Source: Fimbriimonas ginsengisoli Gsoil 348
Lineage (GTDB): Bacteria > Armatimonadota > Fimbriimonadia > Fimbriimonadales > Fimbriimonadaceae
DNA length: 64,000 bases
Direction of reading: 5' to 3'
NCBI RefSeq assembly: GCF_000724625.1
Contig: NZ_CP007139.1
Coordinates: 2,852,001 to 2,916,000 of the forward strand
Position 1 is the stretch's first letter. Each line of letters starts with the position of its first letter. Positions 9,617 to 18,900 of this stretch are shown here, piece by piece. Below the pieces are notes generated by a model that was given only the letters and a program-made list of their open reading frames with translations, ran no database searches and had not been told where the DNA came from. Position numbers and translations under genes: made by a program.

Positions 9617-10961
9617 CGTTCCCAAGATTGCAAAGGCGGGGATGGCCGCCCTTTTCCTGCTGGGTGGGCTCGCATTTCTAGCTCCCGGAGACCCCTCGGA
9701 GCGGCACTATCCGCAGCGGATCCCCGTCACCTTCTGGCACACCTTCGCCGGCGAGTGGCAGCCGATCTTCGAGGGGATGGTGGACCGCTTCAACGCGTCG
9801 CAAACGAAATACGAGGTCGTCCCGGTCTCCGTCCCGGAGGATGCTTGCAGCATGAAGTTCCTCCTCTCCGCGAGCGGAGGCGACACCCCCGATCTGCTGA
9901 TGACCTGGGCGCCGATCCTCGGGACCTGGTCCGACAAGCGCCTGATCCAGCCGTACGACGGGATCATGACCCCGGCCGAAAAGCGAGAATTCCTCGCCCG
10001 GACCTATCCGATCGTGAAGCGCCACTCCACCTACGCCGGGAAGATCATGGCGCTGGTCGACGGCCTCGACCTGTACGCGATGTACTACCGCCCGGATCAC
10101 CTTAAAGAGATCGGCGTCGACAAGGCTCACCTTCCGAAGACGCTGGAGGAGCTCGTGGCGATGGGGGTCAAACTCGACCGGTACGACGCTCAACACCATC
10201 TGCGCCGGGTCGGCTATTTGCCCAAGACGTTTTCTAACTATGTGCCGGTCTTCGGCGGCAAATTCAACGAGGGTGGCCGGATCGTGGTCGATACGCCGGA
10301 GAACTTGCGTGCCATGGAGTTCATCGCCGAGAACACCAAACGCCTCGGTTACGACAACGCCACCCGGTTTGCCTCATCCTTAGCCGCCGATGCCGGTCCG
10401 ACGATGCCGCTGATCGCCGGCAACTACTCGATGATGTTCGACGGCGAATGGCGGGTTAAACAGGTGGAGCAGTACTCGCCCGGACTGCCGTACCTCCTCG
10501 CTCCGATTCCGCCGCCGAAAGGAGGGAAGGCGAACGCTTGCATGTCGTCCCCGAACTACTTGGTCATTCCCACCGCCGCCAAGCAGCCGCAAGGGGCGTG
10601 GGAGTTCGCCAAGTTTTGCGTCGGCTTCCTGCACCCCGAAGAGGGAGGGCGAAACATGGGTGACATGGGTTGGCTTCCCGATGACCCGGTAATTGCGAAG
10701 TCGAGCTCATACCTCGCGTATCTGAAGCGATACCCCCAATACAAGGTCTTCGTGGACCTGATGACGAGCCCCAATCTGGAGATACCGCCTCAGGGGCCGA
10801 TGCAGAACTTTGTCATGGACGAGCTATCGAAGGCGGAGGACGCGGTAACGAGAGGAAGCCAGACGCCGGCGGAATCGCTACGCCTGGTGCAGAAGCATCT
10901 GACGGAAGAAGAGGCCCGATTAAGGCGACTTGGACAAATCCGCGGCGGGGATCGCCCATGA
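9606..10961 (+). CDS. Extracellular sugar-binding protein of ABC transporter (family 1)
   Basis: Periplasmic solute receptor for the flanking permeases. A hydrophobic leader (MAALFLLGGLAFLAPG) is followed by a family 1 binding-protein fold: VTFWHTFAGEW near the start, a GGDTPDLLMTW segment, and MMFDGEWRVKQ later. There is no lipobox Cys, so it is probably free or N-terminally anchored. The longest frame starts with TTG at 9606. An ATG at 9642 behind a G-rich stretch would also keep the leader and may be the true start. The gene overlaps the permease before and after it, so translation is coupled. The substrate is unknown. Confidence 0.88.
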   Translation: MEINVPKIAKAGMAALFLLGGLAFLAPGDPSERHYPQRIPVTFWHTFAGEWQPIFEGMVDRFNASQTKYEVVPVSVPEDACSMKFLLSASGGDTPDLLMTWAPILGTWSDKRLIQPYDGIMTPAEKREFLARTYPIVKRHSTYAGKIMALVDGLDLYAMYYRPDHLKEIGVDKAHLPKTLEELVAMGVKLDRYDAQHHLRRVGYLPKTFSNYVPVFGGKFNEGGRIVVDTPENLRAMEFIAENTKRLGYDNATRFASSLAADAGPTMPLIAGNYSMMFDGEWRVKQVEQYSPGLPYLLAPIPPPKGGKANACMSSPNYLVIPTAAKQPQGAWEFAKFCVGFLHPEEGGRNMGDMGWLPDDPVIAKSSSYLAYLKRYPQYKVFVDLMTSPNLEIPPQGPMQNFVMDELSKAEDAVTRGSQTPAESLRLVQKHLTEEEARLRRLGQIRGGDRP

Positions 10962-11806
10962 ACCTGTTCCAGCGAATCTCGATCTACTTCGTGCTAGTAA
11001 TCCTCGCCATTCCGGCCCTGCTGCCGATGGCATGGATGACTTCGACCTCCCTCAAGAGCGATAAGCAGATTTTCGCCACCGAAGGGAAGGCGGCTCCCAC
11101 CGTTTCGCTTCGAAGCCTGGTCCCGAGCCCGGTCCAGTGGAAGAACTACCCGGACGCACTCAGTAAGGTCCCGTTCCGCACCTACTTGCGAAATACCGTG
11201 ATGCTCTGTGCGGTCACCGTGTTCGGAGTCGTCCTCTCCAGCGCCATCGTCGCCTATGGGTTTGCCCGTTGTACATTTGCCGGCAAGCCGCTTTTCTTTA
11301 TCGCGATGATCTCCACAATGGCCGTGCCGCCCCAGGTAACGATGGTGCCCATCTTCGTGCTTTTCAAGTGGCTCGGCTGGTACGGCACCTACTTGCCACT
11401 GATTGTCCCCGCCTTCTTCGGCGGCCCGTTCTACATCTTCCTGCTCACCCAGTTCTTCCGTAAGCTTCCGGAAGACATGGCGGAGGCGGCCCGCCTCGAC
11501 GGCGCCGGCGACTGGGGAATCTTCACCCGAATCGTGTTGCCCTTGGCCAAGCCGGCCCTGGCCACATGCGCCATTTTCCAATTCATCGGAACCTGGAACG
11601 ACTTCCTAGGCCCCCTTCTTTACTTGAACAAGCCATCCAACTACACCGTCGCGTACGGCTTGCAGCAATTCATGTCCAAGAACGGAGGCCAGTGGAGTCT
11701 CTTGATGGCCGGGGCGACGATTTTCACCCTGCCCCTCATCATCCTCTTCTTCTTCGCTCAAAAGACCTTTATCCAAGGGATCGCCACCACGGGAGCCCGG
11801 AACTAG
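10958..11806 (+). CDS. Sugar ABC transporter permease (MalG/UgpE type)
   Basis: Second membrane subunit, 282 residues and six helices, with the EAA loop EAARLDGAGDWGIFTRIVLP. It starts with ATG overlapping the stop of the binding-protein gene by 4 bases (ATGA), which fixes the start and shows operon coupling. The N-terminal IPALLPMAWMTSTSLKSD segment is typical of MalG-type permeases. It ends the transporter operon; no ATPase gene follows. Confidence 0.92.
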   Translation: MNLFQRISIYFVLVILAIPALLPMAWMTSTSLKSDKQIFATEGKAAPTVSLRSLVPSPVQWKNYPDALSKVPFRTYLRNTVMLCAVTVFGVVLSSAIVAYGFARCTFAGKPLFFIAMISTMAVPPQVTMVPIFVLFKWLGWYGTYLPLIVPAFFGGPFYIFLLTQFFRKLPEDMAEAARLDGAGDWGIFTRIVLPLAKPALATCAIFQFIGTWNDFLGPLLYLNKPSNYTVAYGLQQFMSKNGGQWSLLMAGATIFTLPLIILFFFAQKTFIQGIATTGARN

Positions 11807-11951
11807 AAGGCTAGTGCGTTCGCCCTCGTCCGCGCCCCGGCGTACCCACGATCGCCATCGGCGTCGTCTGGTGTAGACGGGCTCCATGGCTAAAGCAATT
11901 AATGGCATTTATGCGGGGTTCGGCCCGGCCCAGGCCCGTTATGCTGGTGCT

Positions 11952-14795
11952 ATGCGAGTGTTCGCCTTTGTTTGTTTTGCAAGCGTTGTGGCCATGACAG
12001 TTGCCGGGTGCGGAGGTGGCGGGCAGAGCTCGTCGAATAATCGACCTGGGCCGGGCGCGGATCCGGTTCCGACCGGTACGGCCAAGTTCACCGTTGATGT
12101 GAAGACCGGCAAGGTGACGGTGACGCCGCTCGGCAAAGCATCCGCCGAAGCCCGGGCGATCTTTTCCGGAGCGGCCGTCTCCTTCTCGACCGGAGACCTC
12201 ACGATCGACTCCGGGGAATTGACGCGACGCGTCCTTGCCGTGGCTTTGCGCAACAACCGGAACGAGCCGATCAATGGGCCGTTCCGACTTTTGTTCGGGC
12301 CGTTCAAGACACTCGCCAACCCCAACCTCGATCAAAGGCTGAACACGACGGTAACCACGGTCGCCGGCTCGGGAAGCCTCGGCTATGCCGATGGCTTTGG
12401 GACATCGGCCGCGATCAAGCAGCCCAGCAACTCGATCTATGACCCCAACTCCGGCGCCCTCTACTTCGGCACCTCCGATGGCAAGATCCGCCGCGTAAAG
12501 AACGGCACCGTTTCCACTATTGCGACCGGCTTCAGCAAGCCCTCCGCAATGTGCTTTCCCCCTAGCCGCGATGGTGGTCTGAACTTTACGACCCTTGCCG
12601 TCGTGGATTCGGGCACCAACAAACTCTCGACGGTCGACATATTCACGGGCGCCGTCCGTCCGGTTCTCGGCACAGGAACGAACGCATCGACGGATGGCTT
12701 CACCGGAACCGCAAGCTTCGCGACCCCGATGGGAATCATGCCGGTTACCGTTTACGAAACCGATTCGGGCCCGATGGCCACCTACCTGATTACCGATTCG
12801 GTCACCGGAAAAGTCCGCTTTGTCAGTCCAGGAATTAATCCCGCCACCAACCAACTGGAGTTGGGCGTGTCCACGGTTGCGACCGGACTGAACAAACCGA
12901 TGGCGATCGGGGGACTCAGCGCCTACTGGCAAGGGCACGTGGCCATTGCGGAATCGGGAGCCAATCGCATCAACATCATGGTTATCCCCAACGGGGGACC
13001 GGGCGTTTCGGTAGGCACGATTGGAACTGGCGTCGCCGGATCCGCGGATGGATCCGGAGCGACCGCCACCTTTAACGGCGTTCAAGGAATGGTGTGCGTC
13101 CCAGGTTCCGCCATCTACGTGGCGGACACCGTGAATAACAAGATCCGTCAGATCCTCCTCTCACCCGATGGCACGATCGGCACCCCTGCGAACTGGACGG
13201 TCGCGACACTTGCCGGTTCCGGCGCTCTCGGCTCTGCCGACGGCGCGGGTAATGTGGCCACGTTCAACGTTCCCGCTGGCATCTCGGTCACGCCCAGCGG
13301 GCATCTGCTCGTCAGCGACACCGGCGCAAACAAGATTCGCGATCTTGCCTACAACACGGGAAGTTTGCCAATCCAAGTCGGCTCAGGGGGAGGGACGGTG
13401 CCACCGGATCCGGTTCGGCTCGCCAACCCGAGCGGCTTCGCGCCGGGAACGATAGCCCAGCCGTATATTCTGGCGCAGAACTTCGTCGGCCCGGGTCAGC
13501 AGATCAACCTCGAACCCTGGTCGTTGATCGTTCCGAACGGCGTGAATTACTTCGAATTCACGGTGACGGTGGAGAGCATCACGTCCACCGAGGCGCCCCC
13601 GAACGCGGTCAATAACCCTGGTCCCGCCGTAGCTCCCGGCTCTCCCGCCGTGCTTGTGCGCACCTATTCCGGCGGCGCTGCTCCGTCGTTCAACAATGGA
13701 AGTCTCGCCGAGGCCGGGTTTGGCGCGATCTCCTCCTCTGTGGTCGACAACAACGGCACCATCTGGATTGCGGATACGGCGAACAATGCGATTCGTAGAA
13801 TCGGCGACGCCTATCGAAACACCGGCGGCTCCACGGGAGGGGGAACGGGAGGCGGAGGCGACGGGACGATCCGTGACCTCGTAACCACGATCGCCGGCGT
13901 GGTCGGCATCCCTGGCACCACCGACGGCGCCGGCCCCGCCGCGCAATTCAACGCCCCGACGGGCATCGCCTGCTCACCCGACGGCACCGTTATTTACGTG
14001 GCGGATTCCGGCAATCACACGATCAGGCGGATCGTCCATCCCCCGCTCAACACGGTCACGGATCCGTCCGATCCGGCTTACTACTCGGTGACTACCGTCG
14101 CCGGCGTCGCCGGAACGGCGGGCTTCGCCGATGGCCTCGGCTCCGTGGCGAAGTTCAACAAACCGTATGCGCTCACTATGAGCCAGTTTGGGGACCTCTT
14201 CATTACCGAGTCGGTCGGCAACCGGGTTCGAAGGCTGTCAGTGGCCGGCGCCGATCCGTTCGTGCCAAGCGTGTACACGGTTACGACCGTGGCGGGAGAC
14301 ACCAGCACTGCCGCGCCCGTGGCAGGCAGCGCGGATGGGACTGGCGCAATCGCCCGCTTCAGCGATCCGAGGGGGATTGGTATCGCCAACACCGGTGACC
14401 TTTATGTCGCCGATCGTGGCAACCATCGCGTGCGGCGCATCGCGGTTGGGGGCGTTGTCACCACCCTCGCCGGTAGCGTGGCGGGTTACGGTGACTCGGA
14501 CACCGGTTCGGCGGCGAAATTCACCGCTCCCACCGGGGTCTCGGTGGTCCCCTCCGGCTACATCTTCGTCGCCGACTCCGGAAACAAGCTCATTCGACGC
14601 ATCAGCCAGGCCGGTACCGTGAGGACGGTGGCCGGAACCGGGGTTGCGGGCAACTTGGACGGCACCGGCAACAGCGCCCAGTTCTCCGCTAACCTCGCGA
14701 CCCTCCTGGCACTTCCTTCTGGGGACCTCCTCGTTCCCGACGGCCCGCGTCTACGCGTCGTCGAACGGATCATCAGTACGGGTGATAGCCACTGA
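11952..14795 (+). CDS. NHL-repeat lipoprotein (beta-propeller)
   Basis: A lipoprotein signal (MRVFAFVCFASVVAMTVAGC, lipobox VAGC) leads into 947 residues dominated by NHL-type repeats. Recurrent blocks read VTTVAGxxGxxGxxDGxGxxAxFxxPxGI, then IYVADxxNNxIRRI. At least eight such blades are visible, enough for more than one six-bladed propeller. An interrupting non-NHL domain lies around residues 490-600. NHL propellers are binding scaffolds, so the role is likely cell-surface ligand or polysaccharide binding. The Met at 11952 is used because it makes the lipobox fit; the frame opens earlier at 11886. Confidence 0.85.
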   Translation: MRVFAFVCFASVVAMTVAGCGGGGQSSSNNRPGPGADPVPTGTAKFTVDVKTGKVTVTPLGKASAEARAIFSGAAVSFSTGDLTIDSGELTRRVLAVALRNNRNEPINGPFRLLFGPFKTLANPNLDQRLNTTVTTVAGSGSLGYADGFGTSAAIKQPSNSIYDPNSGALYFGTSDGKIRRVKNGTVSTIATGFSKPSAMCFPPSRDGGLNFTTLAVVDSGTNKLSTVDIFTGAVRPVLGTGTNASTDGFTGTASFATPMGIMPVTVYETDSGPMATYLITDSVTGKVRFVSPGINPATNQLELGVSTVATGLNKPMAIGGLSAYWQGHVAIAESGANRINIMVIPNGGPGVSVGTIGTGVAGSADGSGATATFNGVQGMVCVPGSAIYVADTVNNKIRQILLSPDGTIGTPANWTVATLAGSGALGSADGAGNVATFNVPAGISVTPSGHLLVSDTGANKIRDLAYNTGSLPIQVGSGGGTVPPDPVRLANPSGFAPGTIAQPYILAQNFVGPGQQINLEPWSLIVPNGVNYFEFTVTVESITSTEAPPNAVNNPGPAVAPGSPAVLVRTYSGGAAPSFNNGSLAEAGFGAISSSVVDNNGTIWIADTANNAIRRIGDAYRNTGGSTGGGTGGGGDGTIRDLVTTIAGVVGIPGTTDGAGPAAQFNAPTGIACSPDGTVIYVADSGNHTIRRIVHPPLNTVTDPSDPAYYSVTTVAGVAGTAGFADGLGSVAKFNKPYALTMSQFGDLFITESVGNRVRRLSVAGADPFVPSVYTVTTVAGDTSTAAPVAGSADGTGAIARFSDPRGIGIANTGDLYVADRGNHRVRRIAVGGVVTTLAGSVAGYGDSDTGSAAKFTAPTGVSVVPSGYIFVADSGNKLIRRISQAGTVRTVAGTGVAGNLDGTGNSAQFSANLATLLALPSGDLLVPDGPRLRVVERIISTGDSH

Positions 14796-14799
14796 CATG

Positions 14800-14824
14800 G
14801 ATGGCCAAGCTAGACTTGGCCATC
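14800..14824. terminator. Bidirectional hairpin between convergent genes
   Basis: GATGGCCAAG (14800-14809), loop CTAGA, CTTGGCCATC (14815-14824): a perfect 10-bp stem exactly between the NHL lipoprotein stop and the convergent HD-GYP gene stop. No long T-run flanks it, so strength is uncertain. Confidence 0.6.
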
Positions 14825-14832
14825 TTCCGCCT

Positions 14833-15915
14833 TTACGAGAACGGGAAAAAGGTTTGGCCCTTGGGCATGTGTTGGATTCGCCCCGGAAGCTCGGTAGGGA
14901 AGTTGACCAGATGCTCGTGCGAAAGGCTAAGGAACGCTTCCACCGCCCGCGGGTCAAACTGCTTTCCGCTCTGGGAGCGAATCTCTTCTAGCGCCACCAC
15001 GCACGGGAAAGCTTCCTTGTATGGTCGCTGGTGGGTCATCGCGTCGAATACGTCGGCCACCGAGACGATCCGTCCGGAGAGCGGAATCTCCTCGCCCTTT
15101 AACCCCCAGTACCCGGTGCCATCCCATCGCTCGTGGTGAGAAAGCGCAATCCCTTCCGCCAACTTCAGCACCGGAGAAGTGCTGCCGGAAAGGATTCGCG
15201 CCCCGATCTTGGTGTGCTCCTTCATGACCTCAAATTCCTCGGTCGTAAGCTTTCCCGGCTTCCTCAGGATCACGTCTGAGATCCCGATCTTTCCCACGTC
15301 GTGAAGGGCCGCCGCCTGAACCATGACTTCGACTTCCGAGGGTGTAAAGCCCATCGTCTGGGCAATCAGGCCGCTCACAATCCCAACCCGGTTGGCGTGC
15401 ATGCCGGTCTGGTCGTCCCGGTATTCGGCGGCGATGGCGAGCCGCTGAACCGTCTCGAGCTGGGCCAGTTCCAAGTCCTTCGTCCGCTCCTGAACGGTTT
15501 GCTCCAGCAGCACGTTGTAAAACCGGGCCCGGAGCATGTTTCCGATCCGAAGCAGCACCTCGCGGGCGTCGAACGGCTTCGTTAGGAAGTCGGTCGCCCC
15601 CTCTTCGAGCGCCTGATACTTTGCCGCCGAAGTGGCGTCGGCGGTGAGAACGAGAATCGGAACCGCGGAGATGGCAAGCTGCTCCTTGAGACCCCGGATA
15701 ACGGCGATGCCGTCCAGATGCGGCATGTTGAGGTCCAAGAGGAGAAGGTCGGGCTTAATACCCTCAAAGAGACTCACGGTCTCCCGAGGGTCGGAGATCC
15801 CAAACACGTTGGTGTATCCCGCCTCGTGAAGCGTCAGTTCCAAGAGGCGGATGTTCGAGATCTCATCGTCCACGACGAGAATCTTTGCCTGCCTCAGCGT
15901 CGAATGGGTGGTCAT
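14833..15915 (-). CDS. Response regulator with HD-GYP-type phosphodiesterase domain
   Basis: 360 residues. The N-terminal receiver domain has the acidic DDE cluster (16-18), phospho-acceptor Asp61 in LLLLDLNMP, and Lys113 in LTKPF. A short coiled linker leads to an HD-GYP domain with HD at 205-206 (ALHDVGK), a downstream EHT near 233, HH at 260-261 and DG at 265-266. The diagnostic GYP is replaced by Gly-Tyr-Trp and one residue is missing before GLKGEEIP. The family hydrolyses cyclic di-GMP; activity here is inferred. The gene starts just after the kinase stop, so the two form a coupled pair. Output could be motility or pilus control. Confidence 0.92.
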   Translation of the reverse strand: MTTHSTLRQAKILVVDDEISNIRLLELTLHEAGYTNVFGISDPRETVSLFEGIKPDLLLLDLNMPHLDGIAVIRGLKEQLAISAVPILVLTADATSAAKYQALEEGATDFLTKPFDAREVLLRIGNMLRARFYNVLLEQTVQERTKDLELAQLETVQRLAIAAEYRDDQTGMHANRVGIVSGLIAQTMGFTPSEVEVMVQAAALHDVGKIGISDVILRKPGKLTTEEFEVMKEHTKIGARILSGSTSPVLKLAEGIALSHHERWDGTGYWGLKGEEIPLSGRIVSVADVFDAMTHQRPYKEAFPCVVALEEIRSQSGKQFDPRAVEAFLSLSHEHLVNFPTELPGRIQHMPKGQTFFPFS

Positions 15916-15916
15916 C

Positions 15917-18900
15917 TCACTTCAAGAAGCGGTCGAGCGTCGCCAAGAATGCGGCCACGTCAAGCGGTTTGGTCAGGTAAGCGTCGGCGCCGCCGCCGAG
16001 CAGACGTTCGATTTGGACCGGCGTGGCGTCGGCGCTAATGACGACGATGGGAATCTCTTTCGTATCGCTCGACTCACGCAACCGAGCCATCACATCTTTG
16101 CCCGACATGTCGGGCAAGTTCAGATCTAAGAGAATGAGATCCGGCTTAAGCTGTCGCGCTAGATCGAGGCCGACGTTTCCTTGCATCGCCGACAGCAGCT
16201 CGATTCCTGGGCGGCTGCCCAGCAGGACCTCCACCAACCTAAGATTCGAAAGATTGTCTTCGATGCAAAGGACCGAATAGCTCCCCATCGGGCCAGGCGT
16301 TTGTTCCACGAACTCGGCGGGGATCGCCGTCAGCTTCTTCTCGGGCGACTCGGACAGAGGAAGGGTGATTGAGAACCTGCTCCCAACGCCGACCGTACTC
16401 TGAACTTCCAACTCGCCATTCATCAAATTGATCAACCGCTTTGAGAGCGCCAACCCGAGACCGGTTCCTTCCACATTCGTGTTATTGGCGGTTAGCCGCT
16501 CAAAAGGCCTGAACAGCTTGTCGAGGTCGCCCGCGGCAATGCCGTGCCCGGTGTCTTGCACATCGATTCGCAAGCGGTCTCCCTCCGTCGAGCAATCGAC
16601 TTGGACGCTGCCTCCGGAACGGTTGTACTTGATCCCATTAGATAGCAGGTTAATTAGAACCTGCTTAAGGCGCTGTTGGTCCGCTAACGCGTAGTATGGC
16701 GTAAATTTCGTAACATCGACGTCCAGGCGCACATTGTGCTCCGATCCCAGCGATTGCACCAAATCTAGCGACTCCCGAACAACCGTGGCGACCGAAACCG
16801 GCTCGATAGATACGTCGGTTCGTCCCGCTTCCACCCTCGCCAAGTCGAGAACTTCGTTGATCAGACCGAGAAGGTGACGCCCGCCCTTGAGGATGTGCTG
16901 CACGCTCTCCTTCTGGACCTCATCCAATTCGTTCCGATCCAGAAGCTGTCCGAATCCGAGGATTGCGTTCAGAGGCGTACGCAGTTCGTGGCTCATCCTC
17001 GAGAGAAATTCGCTCTTGGCAAGATTGGCCCGCTCGGCTTCTTCCTTTGCCAAGAGGAGCGCTTCCTCGGTTTTCTTGCGGGCGGTGATGTCTCGGCCCA
17101 CCGATTGGAAGCAGACGAATTCCCCTTCTTCGTCCCAGATGCAACGGTCGGTCCAGTGCTGCCACCGGATCTCGCCGTCTCGCGAGAGGGTGCTGATCTC
17201 GTACGAACCAACCGGATTGCGTGGGCCGAGGCTTGCCAAATGATTCCGAATTCGCGTTGCGTCCTCCGGGGGAAGGAAGTCGATGAAGCTCCGCCCGAGC
17301 AAGTCCTCTGGAAGCGCCTCGTAGTAGCGGCAGTGGGCGTCGTTGACAAAGGTGAAGGTACCGTCGGCCAAGAATCGGCAGATCATCTCGGTCTGATCCT
17401 CGACGATCGCCCGGTAGCGCATCTCGCTCTCCTTCAGCTCCTCCTGGGCTTGCTTGCGCTCCAAGATCTCGTTCTGCAGGGCGACGTTGGCGTGCCTTAA
17501 ATCTCGCGTCCTGTCGTGAAAGCGGTCCTGCAATTCGTCTTGGGACCGCTTCATCTCGGCCTCCATATTTTTCCGCGCCGTTGCATCCATCAGAAGGCAG
17601 TCCCAAAGGATGTCGCCGTTAGGTTGCAGTTCGGGACGGGAGATTGCTTCGAGCCAGCGCACCTCACCGCCCTTCGCGTAGTAACGCCCCTCCCATTTCC
17701 ACGGTGAGAGAGTTGAAGCGGCGGCCGAAAAAGATTCGATAAAGCTCCGCCGGTCATCGGAGTAGACGGTTGCCAGGACCAGGCTCGCGTCCTGTTCAAA
17801 CTCTGCGGGCTCCCGGCCAAACATCTCCCGACAGGCGGCGTTGAGATAGAGGCACTGGTAGCTCCCGTCGGGATGTAAGAGGAGTTGGGAGACGACTCCC
17901 GGGACGTTTGCGACGATACGTTGATAACTTGCCTCGCTACGGCGCAACGCCTCTTCGGCCATCTTGCGAGCGGAGATGTCGCGAGCGAGCAAGCAGACCG
18001 TCTGACAGGAGCCGTCGGACCCAAGAATCGGACTAATGCGGGCAAGGAACCAGTGCTTTCCATCCGGCAAATCGAGGGAGTACTCCAAACTCTCCGGCTC
18101 TAGGTTGGCCATAACGCGGCCGAACGCTTCTATAAACGGCCTTGACCACTCCTCGCCAAGGACAGCGGCCACGCGCTGACCGATCAATTCGGAACGCGGC
18201 TTCGCCAGCAACTTCTCGTTGGCCGTCCAAATCTCGACGTATGTTCCTTCGGCGTCGAACTCGAAGGCGATTTCATCGACCGATTCGATAACCGCGCGGA
18301 GCCGGATCTCGCTCTCGCTAAGGGCGATCTCCGCCCGCTTTCGCTCCGTAATGTCGGTGCAAACTCCGGTGAGGCGCCACTCCCTCGGTCCCTTTGGCTC
18401 AATCGTCACGTCTTCGGAGATCCAATAGATCTCCCCTTCTTTGGATCGCACGCGATACTCGTGGCGATAGCCGCTCTGACCGGTTCGAAGCGCTCGGTCG
18501 CTGACTTCGTCCATCCGCTTCGCGTCCTCTGGAAGCCTTTCCCCCAAGAAGACTTGGGTATCGGCGTCAATTTCGGATGCACCGTCCGCGGCTGGCTGTA
18601 TGCCGAGCTCGTTCTTCGGAGTGCCAGGGTTATACAGGTCCGGCCCCCACTCGAATATCCCGTCGCGCTCGGTAACGTCGGCCTGCCAGAGCAGGCAGCG
18701 TGCGCTATTGACGACCAGCTTTACTTCCTCTTCTGCCCGCCTGCGTTCCGTGACGTCGACGCAGACTCCTGTTAAGCGCCATTGCCCCTCTCCGTCAGGT
18801 TCGACACTCACCGACTCGTCCAGCCACCGAATTTCGCCCCCGGCAACCTTGATTCGGTATTCCTGTTGATAGCTGTCCTGGCCAGAGCGCAAAGCCGCCG

